Counted from the first letter of the stretch, positions 12,158-24,705 are shown. The stretch is 52,739 nt of DNA from Hofstenia miamia (GCA_004352715.1 SCFE01000050.1:624814-677552); one strand, 5' to 3'. Program-made: numbers and translations. Notes: generated by a model from the letters alone, not told the origin.

Positions 12158-14039
12158 AAATCTAGGGTTAAGTAACTTATTAACGTTTTTAGTTCGGAAT
12201 TAGACAGCTTCTACTAAGATATTTAGTTCCATTAGATCAGTGATTCCCAACCATTAAAATTTAACTATTACAAATCATTAGAGAATATTCATTTTTTACC
12301 TTATGGGCTCCTAAAATTTATGAAGTTTAGTAGCGTGCCGCCATGTAGAATGGTTGCAAATTCACATTAGGTTTTTATAAGTCCACGGCAAAAGATTGTG
12401 TTCTCAGAATTTGAAGGTCATTTTATTTCCATAAACAAAAGTGTTAGTTACTTTCGAAGTTTAGTTGAGAAAAGGCTTCCGAATTTTAACACTCAATTGA
12501 CTTTCTTAAATTTTAGGTACAGTTGTATGTATATTATTTTTTGCCAAACTGAAGGCCTAACCTAATAAACAATTGTAGCCATACCTTTCAATATAATTTT
12601 GTTTATCCAAAACATTGTATCTAAGTTTTTTCTATCAAAGATATGTTATGGCAAAATTTCTGTAAAATTTTCCAACGTGATTTATAAATTCGCTGTTACC
12701 GAACATCTGTCAATTGCATTTTCATGTGAAACCCCAACGGTTTTCCATCGATTATTCTAATAATTGTTAAATTCTCTTTGAGCATTTTGATGTTTCCATT
12801 TTGCTGCGGCGTTTGTTTTACTTGAAAGGACACCATCATTTGATTCTTACCATGCAGATTTTATTTTCAGAAAGAGTTTTCACGTCTTCCATTTCTTCGT
12901 TATGTGATATTCCCAGTAGAATGGTTGTTATTGTTTCAAATCCAACATGGTCTTAAGCTGGCGTCTCACTGCTAGCCAAGTGGATAGTGTTTTGCATTCC
13001 CTTATATGTCTCATAGTTGAGAAAAGTTAATGCTAACAATAATTTACTTCCCCTCTCACTATTAGTCAAGGTTAGAGAAAATATCTTTGATGATTTTATT
13101 GGTATCGCACCCAATTACCGATTATATCCGCTAAAACAAGGAAATTCCAAGCAAAATCAATTAGAGTTCATAAACAGAGAGCTTATGACGCGAAAATGTA
13201 CTATACTCAACTGCAGTTGGTTCCCACTTTTACGAACTGGGAAACTAACAGCAAAAATGGCCTCGCATGCAAAGAAAGTAACAATGAGACGCCAGCTTTA
13301 TCCATCTGTATTAGTAAATTTTGACATGTTTATTTAATGACTTTAATGACTATTTCATGTGAAATTTCAATCGATTATTTTTTTAAAATTGGTTAGGGTC
13401 CTAGTTTTTTTTCAGAATTTTTCGAGCACCTCTTCCATATTTTAAATGCTTTTATGAACAAATTTAGAGTAAGGATTTAACTGCGGATGGGACAAAATGT
13501 ATCGACTATAAAATCGCTGCCGATAAACACACTGACAAAATTACTAAAGATGGTCTAATGAAAACATATCGCAGTTGTCTTCTAAGCGACAAGGTAGGCA
13601 TTGTCATGTTTACAAAGTTCACCTCTTGTTTCAAAACTATTGACGTTGTTGTTAAAGTAGTTTTTAGGTTATAGTCTCGAGCTAAGATTTTCAATTCATT
13701 ACTTTTTCCGCACTGATAATTTTTTTAACAGGACCAACTTTGGGTTATTTAATGCATAGAATCTCTTTGCTGAAGTCGCGGTAATTCGAAACAAGCATTT
13801 TTAGCAATATGTGATACGATGTTTAAGTGAGAAGTATATCTTGTTGTCATTTTAGACTCAAAATTGTATGCATATGTACATTTCCGTTAAATACACAGAA
13901 ACTAGAATTTCGTTTTCTTATTACATTACTTTTTCGATAATATACTCGAGTATTTTTTACTTTTTATTCTATATTCAGAATGTTATATATTCGTAAATAT
14001 TTTGCATGAGGTTGTTTTCACATTGATAGCATATCAATA
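12158..14039. repeat. Left copy of a 1.8-1.9-kb block holding exon 3
   Basis: Begins AATCTAGGGTTAAGTAACTT and runs to the single N at 14040. The same block restarts at 14041. Copies are closely similar over introns and exon, with small indels; the left copy has about 65 extra bases near 12981-13047. Confidence 0.85.
13468..13593 (+). CDS. Module exon 3 (internal exon)
   Basis: 42 codons, acceptor ATTTAG, donor GTAGGC. Cys11, Tyr14, Lys15, Tyr34, Cys37, Leu38. It differs from exon 2 at a few positions (for example His-Thr-Asp-Lys-Ile in the middle, and Met-Lys-Thr instead of Met-Gln-Thr). Its protein is identical to that of exon 4; the two differ by two synonymous changes. It lies in the left copy of a block that is repeated after the single N at 14040. 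Confidence 0.8.
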
Positions 14040-14040
14040 N
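14040..14040. other. Assembly join (single N)
   Basis: One N separates two near-identical blocks. Confidence 0.99.
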
Positions 14041-15835
14041 AATCTAGGGTTAAGTAACTTATTAACGTTTTTAGTTCGGAATTAGACCGCTTCTACTAAG
14101 ATATTTTGTTGCATTAGATCAGTGATTCCTAACCATTAAAATTTAACTATTACAAATCATTAGAGAATATTCATTTTTTACCTTATGGGCTCCTAAAATT
14201 TATGAAGTTTAGTAGCGTGCCGCCATGTAGAATGGTTGCAAATTCATATTAGCTTTTTATAAGCCCACTGCAAAAGATTGTGTTCCCAATAACAGAGAAT
14301 TTGAAGGTAATTTTATTCCCATAAACAAAAGTGTTAGTTACTTTCAAAGTTTAGTTGAGAAAAAACTTCCGAATTTTAACACTCAATTGACTTTCTTAAA
14401 TTTTAGGTATAGTTGTATATATATTATTTTTTACCAAACTGAAGGCCTAACCTAATAAACAATTGTAGCCATACCTTTCAATATAATTTTGTTTCTCCAA
14501 AACATTGTATCTAAGTTTTTTCTATTAAAGATATTTTATGGCAAATTGTTGTCTGTAAAATTTTCAAACATGATTTATAAATTCGCTGTTACCGAACATC
14601 TGTCAATTGCATTTTCATGTGAAACCCCAACTGTTTTCCATCGATTATTCTAATAATTGTTCAATTCATTTTGATGTTCCCATTTTGCTGCGGCGTTTGT
14701 TTTATTTGAAAGAACACCATCATTTGATTCTTACCATGCAGATTTTATTTTCAAAAAGACTTTTCACGTCATCCATTTCTTCGTTATGTGATATTCCCAG
14801 TAGAATGGTTGTTATTGTTTCAAATCCAACATGGTCTTAAGCTGGCGTCTCACTGCTAGCCAAGCTTCCCCTCTCACTATTAGTCAAGGTTAGAGAAAAT
14901 ATCTTTGATGATTTTATTGGTATCGCACCCAATTACCGATTATATCCGCTAAAACAAGGAAATTCCAAGCAAAATCAATTAGAGTTCATAAACAGACAGC
15001 TTATGACGCGAAAATGTACTATACTCAATTACAGTTGGTTCCCACTGGGAAACTAACAGCAAAAATGGCCTCGCATGCAAAGAAAGTAACAATGAGCCGC
15101 CAGCTTTATCCATCTGTATTAGTAAATTTTGACATGTTTATTTAATAACTTTAATGACTATTTCATGTGAAATTTCAATCGATTATTTTTTTTAAAATTG
15201 GTTAGGGTCCTAGATTTTTTTTCAGAATGTTTCGAGCACCTCTTCGATATTTTAAATGCTTTTATGAACAAATTTAGAGTAAGGATTTAACTGCGGATGG
15301 GACAAAATGTATCGACTATAAAATCGCTGCCGATAAACACACTGACAAAATTACTAAAGATGGTCTAATGAAAACCTATCGCAGTTGTCTTCTAAGCGAT
15401 AAGGTAGGCATTGTCATGTTTACAAAGTTCACCTCTTGTTTCAAAACTATTGACGTTTTTAGTTTATAGTCTCGAGCTAAGATTTTCAATTCATTACTTT
15501 TTCCGCACTGATAATTTTTTTAAAGAGGACCAACTTTGGGTTATTTAATGCATAGAATCTCTTTTCTGAAATCGCGGTAATTTAAAACAAGAATTTTTAG
15601 CAATATGTGATACGATTTTTAATGGAGAAGTATGTCTTGTTGTCATTTTAGGCTCAAAATTGTTTCCATATGTACATTTACGTTAAATACACAGACACCA
15701 AAATTTCGTTTTCTTATTACATTACTTTTTCGATAATATACTCGAGTATTTTATACTTTTTTATTCTATATTTAGAATGTTATATATTCGTAAATATTTT
15801 GCATGAGGTTGTTTTCACATTTATAGCATGTCAAT
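14041..15835. repeat. Right copy of the block, holding exon 4
   Basis: Starts with the same bases as 12158 and ends near the TCAATA shared with 14034-14039. Beyond it the sequence continues into a TA microsatellite and a second gap. See the left copy for differences. Confidence 0.85.
15278..15403 (+). CDS. Module exon 4, possibly an allelic copy of exon 3
   Basis: 42 codons, acceptor ATTTAG, donor GTAGGC, same protein as exon 3. The two nucleotide differences (an ACA/ACC Thr codon and a GAC/GAT Asp codon) are silent. It lies in the right copy of the 1.8-kb block. Because the two blocks are separated by only one N and the right block begins exactly where a contig starts, this exon may be the other haplotype of exon 3 and not a separate exon. 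The sequence itself is a sound exon. Confidence 0.6.
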
Positions 15836-15872
15836 ATGGTTACTAATAAATAATTAAATAATTAAATAAATA

Positions 15873-15876
<4 letters not shown>

Positions 15877-15907
<31 letters not shown>
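15877..15907. repeat. TA microsatellite at gap edge
   Basis: About 15 TA units running into the N run. Likely why the assembly broke. Confidence 0.9.
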
Positions 15908-16652
15908 NNNNNNNNNNNNNNNNNNNNNNNNNNNNNNNNNNNNNNNNNNNNNNNNNNNNNNNNNNNNNNNNNNNNNNNNNNNNNNNNNNNNNNNNNNNNN
16001 NNNNNNNNNNNNNNNNNNNNNNNNNNNNNNNNNNNNNNNNNNNNNNNNNNNNNNNNNNNNNNNNNNNNNNNNNNNNNNNNNNNNNNNNNNNNNNNNNNNN
16101 NNNNNNNNNNNNNNNNNNNNNNNNNNNNNNNNNNNNNNNNNNNNNNNNNNNNNNNNNNNNNNNNNNNNNNNNNNNNNNNNNNNNNNNNNNNNNNNNNNNN
16201 NNNNNNNNNNNNNNNNNNNNNNNNNNNNNNNNNNNNNNNNNNNNNNNNNNNNNNNNNNNNNNNNNNNNNNNNNNNNNNNNNNNNNNNNNNNNNNNNNNNN
16301 NNNNNNNNNNNNNNNNNNNNNNNNNNNNNNNNNNNNNNNNNNNNNNNNNNNNNNNNNNNNNNNNNNNNNNNNNNNNNNNNNNNNNNNNNNNNNNNNNNNN
16401 NNNNNNNNNNNNNNNNNNNNNNNNNNNNNNNNNNNNNNNNNNNNNNNNNNNNNNNNNNNNNNNNNNNNNNNNNNNNNNNNNNNNNNNNNNNNNNNNNNNN
16501 NNNNNNNNNNNNNNNNNNNNNNNNNNNNNNNNNNNNNNNNNNNNNNNNNNNNNNNNNNNNNNNNNNNNNNNNNNNNNNNNNNNNNNNNNNNNNNNNNNNN
16601 NNNNNNNNNNNNNNNNNNNNNNNNNNNNNNNNNNNNNNNNNNNNNNNNNNNN
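15908..16652. other. Assembly gap (745 N)
   Basis: Run of N in the intron between exons 4 and 5. A module exon could be hidden here. Confidence 0.99.
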
Positions 16653-17350
16653 CAGAAAATTTCCACAAGCAAAAGTTTTAGTTACTTTCAGAATTTCTAA
16701 AACGTATTTTCGAGAATATTGTCATCAGAAGAACACAGTAATCATTGCTGTTGCAAACGACAATTGCATTTGGTTGAGAAATACAAACTACCAGTGCGAT
16801 CAGTTTGTACATGAAGTGAATATTACTTTGTGTCCTCACTTTGTCAATCGAAGTTTCATTTTGAATGTCTCCACACGATTAAGGATGTCATGTTTCTCAG
16901 ATTTGTTATCATACGTAGCTATTGTATTTATGTCAACATGATGTAGAACTTCATCAACAATGTCCAACGAATATATCTAGAAGATGAACCGTCAGAAGGA
17001 AGTGTGGGTGTTATTAGGGATCCCTCCCAATATTTATGATTGATAGCATAAATATTAGAGGTGCAAGAAAAGCTTCACAAATTTATGCAATGAATGATAT
17101 TATTAGCTTTATTTTGACGGTGGATTAGCATGGCGATGATATTTAAATTTGCTGCTTTTATAGAATTAGTTAATTTTGGTAGATTTGTTTCACTCGGAAG
17201 TCGCATTTTATTAATATAATTTTATGCATCTTCAGAGTGATCAGATCTTGAATTAACGGCAAGAAGCATTGAAAGAGTTAAATTTATGACGCCGTTTCAC
17301 TAATAATGATGATGACTGTACTCTAAACACAGTTCTTGCACGTGAATCAC
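16653..17350. other. Intron before exon 5
   Basis: Nothing recognised beyond intron sequence. Confidence 0.4.
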
Positions 17351-17366
17351 ATTTAGAGTAATTTAG

Positions 17367-17492
17367 ATGCTTGACAATAACTCCACTGCCAAGAACTGCA
17401 TCGATTATAAGCTTGCGGCAGAATCTAGTAAAAGCGCGATTCACAAAGATTCCCTCATGCAATCCTATCACTCTTGTTTGGCCAAGAAGCAG
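17367..17492 (+). CDS. Module exon 5 with a shifted acceptor
   Basis: 42 codons starting Met-Leu-Asp and ending Lys-Lys-Gln before donor GTTAGC. Cys11, Tyr14, Lys15, Ala17-Ala18-Glu19, Leu30-Met31-Gln32, Tyr34, Cys37, Leu38. Two ATTTAG acceptors lie 10 nt apart. The upstream one (AG at 17355-17356) matches the position used by exons 2-4 but gives TGA after five codons, so the downstream one (AG at 17365-17366) was chosen. It restores phase 0 and the usual length of 42. Confidence 0.72.
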
Positions 17493-19529
17493 GTTAGCTT
17501 GCTCTTCCTCCTATTTTTCGTGTTTGATATAAGTTTGCATGCACGGAGAGATTATACACCAGTACAATGGTGGAGTGACTTTAATCGTTGTCAGTTGTTC
17601 TTCTATTGAACATGTGAAAAATCGAAGATGATGAGCAGATCGTTTAAAACAGCTTACAAGTCATAGTTGTAGCGGGTGGTAATGATGACAAATGACATTC
17701 ACATAACTTCAAATCCAATGAGTGAAAATGATAGTTTAACTCTATCAGTTCTATGACCCACATAAAGATTTTTCAAATAGATTCAGAAAAAGTTAATCCA
17801 GTTGCATACATTGTAAGCAAATGATTTATATAGAGTCACAGAAATTTGTGCTATTAACACAGAGTTTAAGCTATCAAAAAAGTTTATTTGTTTTTTAAAG
17901 GTAATCGGGTTGTTTTTAGGAATAACATAAAATATATTTTTTCACTGCTATTATTCCCAACGAAAAATTCTTTTCATTTATCAAAAAGGCATTGTTTTTT
18001 CATTGGTGAAGACTTTGAAAGCATCATTTCATTTTTTCATAATTTTTCATATTTTATAAAATGCTGTACAAAAGTAAAAGCAGTTGTTATTTTTAATTTA
18101 TTTTTATCTAATTTACAAACTTTATCGTAACCCCTAATATTGTGCCTTGAATTGCCATTCCACGCAGATAATGATTGATTTTATTAGTCATTAATTTAAA
18201 AAAATATTATATATGAATTGATTTAGAAAGTTAAGACTAAGCTTTTGTGAGTTTTCTACATCGATGTCAGCACTGTAGCACCGATGGTGAATTTGTTCAT
18301 GTTTTTAACGCTGCAGTAAATTCCACGGGTTTGGAATGTCAATTTAAATTAATTCAATTTCAAAAAAGTTTATTTTACTTGAAGTTCAAGGAGCAAGCAT
18401 AAAATTCAATCCTAGAGATTGAACTTACATACGCTATATATATTTTTACGTGATTGTATCATATACTTTATTTAGAAGTAGTTATGATTAGTTAGAATAT
18501 ACTAACATTGTTTGAAAAATGAACACCCAGGGTGTTCGGATAATTGAGAGATTCTTGTAAATGCAAATTCAATTGTTTCACAATGCAACCCTATTCTGCA
18601 TGAATGATTTTTCGTTATCACTATTTCTTAGTTTAAGTGATCATGCTTTTCATTACTATTAAATTCGGCCTGTAATGAATCTACCTGTTTTGGGGCATGT
18701 CTAGTGAAACTTCTTAATGAGTTTAAATTGAAAAACGTTAAGAAATTTTGAGCGTTCAGTTGTTATCACTTTAGCAAAATGCCGGAAAGTTAAAATTTGT
18801 TAATAGGTTGAATAGAATTATACTTTCCGAAACATTTTAATTATTGTTGTCTTGGACAGAGTGTGGCGCTACCCACCGGCCACGGTCTTATTTTTTAAAA
18901 CAATTTCACCAATACGTTTTTGGATGACTGATCCATTCTCCAATTGTATTTTAACCACACCCATGATTAATTTGAGTGATATTTTTAATAAAATTACATT
19001 TTGAATGACTAATTCGTATCGTCAAATTACATTCTTGCCATATATTTAATATGAAGCAGTCATCAATATTTTATTTTTAAAGCCATTTGATTAGTGTAAT
19101 TCGAGATTATTGCTTTGAAAACTTAAAGAAAGTATATCGACGTATTATATTAGATTTTGTCAAAAGGATCCATTTTTCATAATGGTCTTTTCGTTTTTAG
19201 TGAGAGGAGGTTTTCCATTTAAATCTGAAAATGAGTGCTTGGAACCATTGATGAAAAAGGTTTTTAAGGTTGATTATTTCAATATAGCTTTTCTTCTCTA
19301 TGATTCTCATGAATTTTCGGTTGAACCGTTGGTTCTTGCGAACTAAAATTGCAACTGCATTTTTCACAAGCAACGTCATCACTAAACTCCTGAAGCGCAA
19401 TTTAAATGAATTGCATCCAAATGTGGACTAAAAATTTTCAGTAGTACCCTCATAATTTTCTTTGTTAGACTATGAAGTCTGACATTGTGAAATTTGTATG
19501 TTTTGGGGTTACTGAAGAAGTCAACAGAC
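17493..19529. other. Intron after exon 5
   Basis: AT-rich, several short chance frames, no module exon or transposon end recognised. Confidence 0.4.
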
Positions 19530-20290
19530 TAAATCAGTGGGTGAAACCAAGATCCGGGTCTGGACCATACCTCTACAAGTGTACCTGGCTGGTTTGATCT
19601 TGAGAATGCTGATCTGTGTTGAGTCTGATCAACAGAGTGAAGCCGAAGGCCGAACTTCAGTTGAGAGGGTTGCGCCTCTCCAGCTTTCACCAACCAAGGT
19701 TACTAACTGTCTGGTAACTAGTGAGCGTCCGCTGTCTACCTGCTATAGAGATCCGTAAAATATAGGCCTAGGCCTGTCTCACAGGCCAGAGACAGAGAGT
19801 TTCCTCTCTGTATGACTTCCCCATGAGACGCANNNNNNNNNNNNNNNNNNNNNNNNNNNNNNNNNNNNNNNNNNNNNNNNNNNNNNNNNNNNNNNNNNNN
19901 NNNNNNNNNNNNNNNNNNNNNNNNNNNNNNNNNNNNNNNNNNNNNNNNNNNNNNNNNNNNNNNNNNNNNNNNNNNNNNNNNNNNNNNNNNNNNNNNNNNN
20001 NNNNNNNNCCTCTCTGTATGACTTCCCCATGAGACGCACACTAACTGGTGCCAGTAGCAGTCTTGCTGACAGTGTTTCCACTGTGCCGCCGTCTGTCTAC
20101 CCGAAAAGTGAACAGACAGGCTTCCCGACCGTTACCGCCCCCTATGCACAAAGTACATATGGTGGCACCTTCTGTACCCTGGTTTTAACGTCTGATGTGG
20201 GTACGGTACGCGCCTGCTGAGTGTTAGCATTACCCAGGAATCACCGCGAGGAGGTACTCTTTGGGACGTTTTAGGCAAAGCCCTATGATT
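19530..20290. mobile_element. GC-rich island, probably part of an inserted element
   Basis: Base composition shifts sharply from AT-rich intron to near-balanced GC at about 19535 and back at about 20285. It contains CG-rich words rare elsewhere in the window and a hairpin (ACAGAGAG, short spacer, CTCTCTGT) near 19793-19812. A 176-N gap interrupts it, with a 30-bp direct repeat on both sides. No protein is recognisable. It may be the untranslated part or long terminal repeat of a retroelement. Confidence 0.4.
19833..20008. other. Assembly gap (176 N)
   Basis: Flanked by identical 30-mers at 19803-19832 and 20009-20038. Confidence 0.99.
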
Positions 20291-20459
20291 CCCAAAATTT
20301 GTATGTAATATTTTTTACATTTAAGATTATCAGATACCCAATTTTTATTTCTGAAATATTGGGCTTCACAGTGAGTAATAACGCTTCTTTTTGATTTGTT
20401 GTTGATTGCACACAGCTTGCAAGCAATGTGTTCTTCATTCTTTCAAAAATAGTGTTTAG

Positions 20460-20585
20460 AGTCCGGCATACAACTCCTCCGCTAAGAGCTGCAATGATTA
20501 CAAAAATGCCGCCGCACGTAGTAAGGATGATATTACCAGAGATGCCCTCATGCAATCCTTTCATGCCTGCATAACCAATCAAAAA
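20460..20585 (+). CDS. Module exon 6 (internal exon)
   Basis: 42 codons between acceptor GTTTAG and donor GTAGGT. Cys11, Tyr14, Lys15, Ala17-Ala18-Ala19, Leu30-Met31-Gln32, then Phe34 in place of the second Tyr, Cys37 and Ile38 in place of Leu. Cysteine spacing is 25. It sits just downstream of a GC-rich, gap-broken insertion. Confidence 0.78.
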
Positions 20586-22149
20586 GTAGGTTGCATGAAG
20601 TTTCATCAAACTGTGCCAAACTTCCCCTGTCTTTGATTTTTTTGCACAATTGCTTAGTTAGTCAAGGAATGTTTCGAAATTATCTGTGAACCATTGAAAA
20701 ACGTAAAATGCTTAAGATTTTGCCCAAATTTGTTCTTTCGTCTCCATATCAATACCCATATTTCACATTTCTTCAAGAAAGTTATTAATCTTGTGAAAAT
20801 TTTGAATTTGCATTAATTTCGTCTTATAAACTTTAAGTACCGTAATTTCTGCCAAATATTTTAATTTTCTCTCATTATTGTTTGCACTTTGCACTGCATG
20901 CCTTCAACTTTACTATTTCTTGGTTTTTAGTTACACTTTTCATCCCGCTGATAGTTTTTGTAGAAAAGTTCATTGATAATTTTGTTTTATAAATTCACAA
21001 ATTGTTTGGGTATTTTTTGTCGTTTATAGAAATTCTGTAATACAGTTAGCACTTTGGAAATTCAAGATTATTAGAAGCTATTATTGTTGTAATATTGTGA
21101 GTTCGCTACTTAGATTATCTCTAATGGGTCGGACGTCGGACCGCATTATCAAAAACTGCAAAAAATTTTCCCAAGCAATAACTTTAAATCGTGCAATCAC
21201 CATTATATATAAGCGAAATTTAATTTTACTTGTTGGCAAATTTTATCTTGATCGGTTCAACCAAGAGGCTTTGCCGGTCACTATTCCAATGAGTTGATCT
21301 AGGTCGTATTTTCAACAATGTCAATAATATGTAATTTATACATATTCTGCATATGTTTATGTATGTATTAGTAGTGTATATATTATTTTTATTATTCTTA
21401 TAGTTATAGCTAAGTATTTTAGATTTTAGTTGCAAAATGTCTTTCTTGAGATAAGAACTTTAAAATTCATCACTTATGCCTTTAATGAGGTTCAGTTAGG
21501 GGTGGTGATTTTATTAATAAATTGCATACCCTTTTTGGAATTCTATAAAAATTTAACATCCCAATCTCCAACGACATTGCTATTTTTATATATAAAATTG
21601 TTTTGGGCTTATTAAAGCATTTTATTTGATTCAGGCCAAGAGATCTATGAATCGGACCTTATAGTTTTATTTCGCTTCAACAATACATTCTTAACTAGGC
21701 CAGTATTTCGTTAATTTTTGTGTGGCCAAAGTTAAGCAAAACTTCTTGCATTAAGCAGTACTACTCTCATTGTTGCAATAGGATAGACAATTGTACATGA
21801 TATGTAGCCATTCTCGGATGCTTCCAGAGAATAAAGGAAATTGTATTGGTTTGCAAATTATTAATTCAAGTTGAATGGATTTCAGTGAAGGAAGGCTTCA
21901 GGCGTATATTTGTAGAATGTTTCCATTGATCAAGTACTTCTTAAGGATAGTACATTGCTTTCCGTAGTTTAATGAGATATTTCTTATGCTTTCTAGACTT
22001 CTAAGCCTTCGCACGTTAGTTACGCTTTTCTTTACTTTTTTTTCAAGTGGTTCGTTATTTATAGATGAGCTACTTCAATCAAAAAATTCTAAATCTTGTG
22101 TTTAATCAACTACATGTTTCATGAGTTTATGCTTACATCAAGAATTTAG
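20586..22149. other. Intron between exons 6 and 7
   Basis: AT-rich, no other feature recognised. Confidence 0.4.
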
Positions 22150-22269
22150 GCTTCTGATTCCTCTGCTAAGAATTGCCTTCAATACAAAACTGCTGCTGAG
22201 AACAGTGAAACTGAGATTCAGAAAGAAGGTCTGATGCAGACGTATCGTCATTGTCTTATGAATGAAAAG
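22150..22269 (+). CDS. Module exon 7 (internal exon)
   Basis: 40 codons between acceptor ATTTAG and donor GTACAT. Cys9, Tyr12, Lys13, Ala15-Ala16-Glu17, Leu28-Met29-Gln30, Tyr32, Cys35, Leu36, ending Met-Asn-Glu-Lys. Cysteine spacing 25. The lead-in before the first Cys is two residues shorter than in exons 2-6. Confidence 0.8.
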
Positions 22270-22980
22270 GTACATTAATCTTCTGTGACCTTCGAAGCCT
22301 GTTAGTATGTTGATTTTCAATAGAAACATCTTAATGCATTTCAATTTTACACATTCTAGCGTAATTCTTTTAAGGATTATTGATCATTGCTTTCCAAGGT
22401 CATGTAAATTGAATTGTGATGTATCTTCGAAGTTTCTTTATGAAGTGTTTATTGTCATCTTTGACTTCCCGTAAATAACGCAATGATTTCGTAGTTTATT
22501 TGTAGTATGATTACTGCTACTTGTGCCGACTTTTTAGAGAGAAAAAAAGAAGTCGACCGCATAAAGAAATTAGTTGAGGCATTAGAGGAACAAATTTTCA
22601 AAAATACATGTTTAATAAACAGTACTATTGCGGAAAAAAGATAACTAAATGTTAATATACCTTGTCAAAAAAATTGACTTTTGTAGATTTTCCTTTTCGT
22701 TGATATCTTTTGTTGTGTTGCCCTGATCGGAAAATAATCATAGTGGGATTTTTAGAACAAATATTAACGTAATCGACGATGGTAGTAAAATTTGATGGGT
22801 TTACAAATAACTCACCAAAATGCCCGCTTTTTGCACGTGTTTAATTTAGTCATGCAGACCAAACGAGACACAGTAAAATTTCTGTATCACAACGGTACCC
22901 ATGATTCTACTTTTTTATACACAGCCGTCCTATGAAAATTTTGAGGCATAGATTTACAAACATAGCTTTTAAACTGCCGT
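22270..22980. other. Intron between exon 7 and the second Tc1 relic
   Basis: Nothing clear; the last 400 bases could be 5' sequence of the transposon that follows. Confidence 0.35.
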
Positions 22981-22984
22981 TTTC

Positions 22985-23694
22985 TCTCTAACGTAGCTCA
23001 AAAGTTTACAGAAAGGACTGGAATTTCTGTTCACCACTCAACAGTACATCGCACATTGGCTAGATTTGGTATGAAGAAGAAACCGTGAGAAGTTGTACCA
23101 AATATTCCAGATTTGCACGAGGGAAAACGACGGAGTTTTGCAGAAACGTGGCGAAGCTACAGTTTTCAGTGGAGTGTATTTTTCAGCTGCATCGAAATAA
23201 GTCAAAGTTAGGTGCAGTGGTCGCCGAAATTCTGTCCGAAAGTTATGAATTGGGGCGCACTGTCATATTCGAGATTTTATTTGAAAATTATCCCCGTAGG
23301 AACAATTAACGTTAAAAAATATTGCGAAATTGTGTTGGAGTTTGTTCCATATGCTTTATAACCCAACGGCTGGATATTGGAGTAAGATAGATAGCGCAAC
23401 CATTCACACCTCCCGTGAAACAAAACATTTCATATCTGAAAACGTCATTCAAATTCTGCAGTGGTCACCAAATTCTGAAATTATCAATCCGGTGGAAAAC
23501 ATGTGGACTATCCTCATTCGAAGAAAAAAAATCCACTTACAAATGCGACATTGGTCGAAGAAATCCAAGCATCGCACCATGAAATTTGGCCGGTCAAAAG
23601 TAGAAATTTGATGAACTGTATTTCTCTGCGTTTATCCAAATGCTTAGCAAACAACGGAAAATTTCTAAATACTTATACCATGTGTTTTTAGCCA
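22985..23694 (+). mobile_element. Tc1/mariner transposase relic
   Basis: A helix-turn-helix part reading Val-His-His-Ser-Thr-Val-His-Arg-Thr-Leu lies near 23027-23060, then after a TGA a piece ending Arg-Ser-Phe-Ala-Glu-Thr-Trp. A Val-Met-Asn-Trp-Gly-Ala piece near 23245 and a Ile-His-Thr-Ser-Arg-Glu-Thr-Lys piece near 23400 follow, then Asn-Pro-Val-Glu-Asn-Met-Trp near 23490-23510 with the catalytic Glu. Multiple stops and frame changes make it non-functional, and the first catalytic Asp region is not readable. Confidence 0.72.
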
Positions 23695-23699
23695 ATGCA

Positions 23700-24705
23700 T
23701 TTTGCTATTTTCCCCCACTTTTATCTATGTAAATATGTTCATCCGTTTTATCTATAAGTTAAGTTTTCCTGAGTCCCATTTTTTGCGGCAAGGTGTAAAA
23801 GTTTTAGACTTACATTTAAAATATTCTGTCCAGCGTGAATTTAAATATTTTGACTCTTGGTAGCGGTTTTTCATTCTTATGAACGTTTGCTTTAAAAACG
23901 TTTCTTTTGCAAGTCGGAAGAATTGTAATACAAATGAATATTTAAAAAATTACAGGATTTGGATTTCTTCAATAAAATTTTCATGGCTTATATCGAGCTA
24001 ACTTCATCACGTTTGAGATTATTATAAATGTATAAGTATTTACGTAGCCCTAGTAACTATGATAAGAATTGCCATTAAACGATTGGTACGGTAATATGTT
24101 TTAGATTCACTTACTAGGTGTTACGATACCTTTTGGTTATTGTAGCCCAAAATTGTTCTTAAAAAGTATGTTAAAATACAAATTTTGGTGGTAGTTTGAC
24201 ACTTGCAATGAGCTGCCCAATTTCATCGCATGCCAAAATATTAAAACACTTTTTAATAGATTTAGAAAATTTGCGACAATATATTGATTTATCTGTTAAT
24301 GTATGTGCTTTAATTCTATTAAAGGTAAATTTTAATTCAACATTTTAAGTCGAAGTCCATAGCTTGACAATTAGTATACTGCATAGACAACAAGCCAACA
24401 AGCATTGGCGAAGAAGTGCCCGAATCAACTGGATGTGCTGTGTAATTTCATCAGGGTAGGTTTTGTATGAATCAATCAATGTAAATGATAATGCAAATGG
24501 GAATCAAAATGTTGATGTCGTAATAACTAGTTAAGTGAACAGATAAACTACGTCCCTTGTACTCCATTAAAGTATGTAGCAGCGCTAAAATTATTTTACT
24601 AAGTTTTGAACATTTGTAGCATAGTTTTGCAAAAAATTAAAAAAGTATTTCTCGTCTGCTGACGGTTGCTTGAATATAAATTTAAAATATAGCTTCCGAA
24701 CCGAT
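23700..24705. other. AT-rich intron sequence
   Basis: No exon or element boundaries recognised. Confidence 0.35.

Noticed and set aside
15854-16700. Long frames of about 270 codons across N
   Set aside because: They consist of unknown bases plus TA repeats; no evidence of coding.
24370-24470. Possible extra module exon with several cysteines and a GTAGGT donor
   Set aside because: The phase-0 frame has an in-frame TAG after three codons and the cysteine spacing does not fit.
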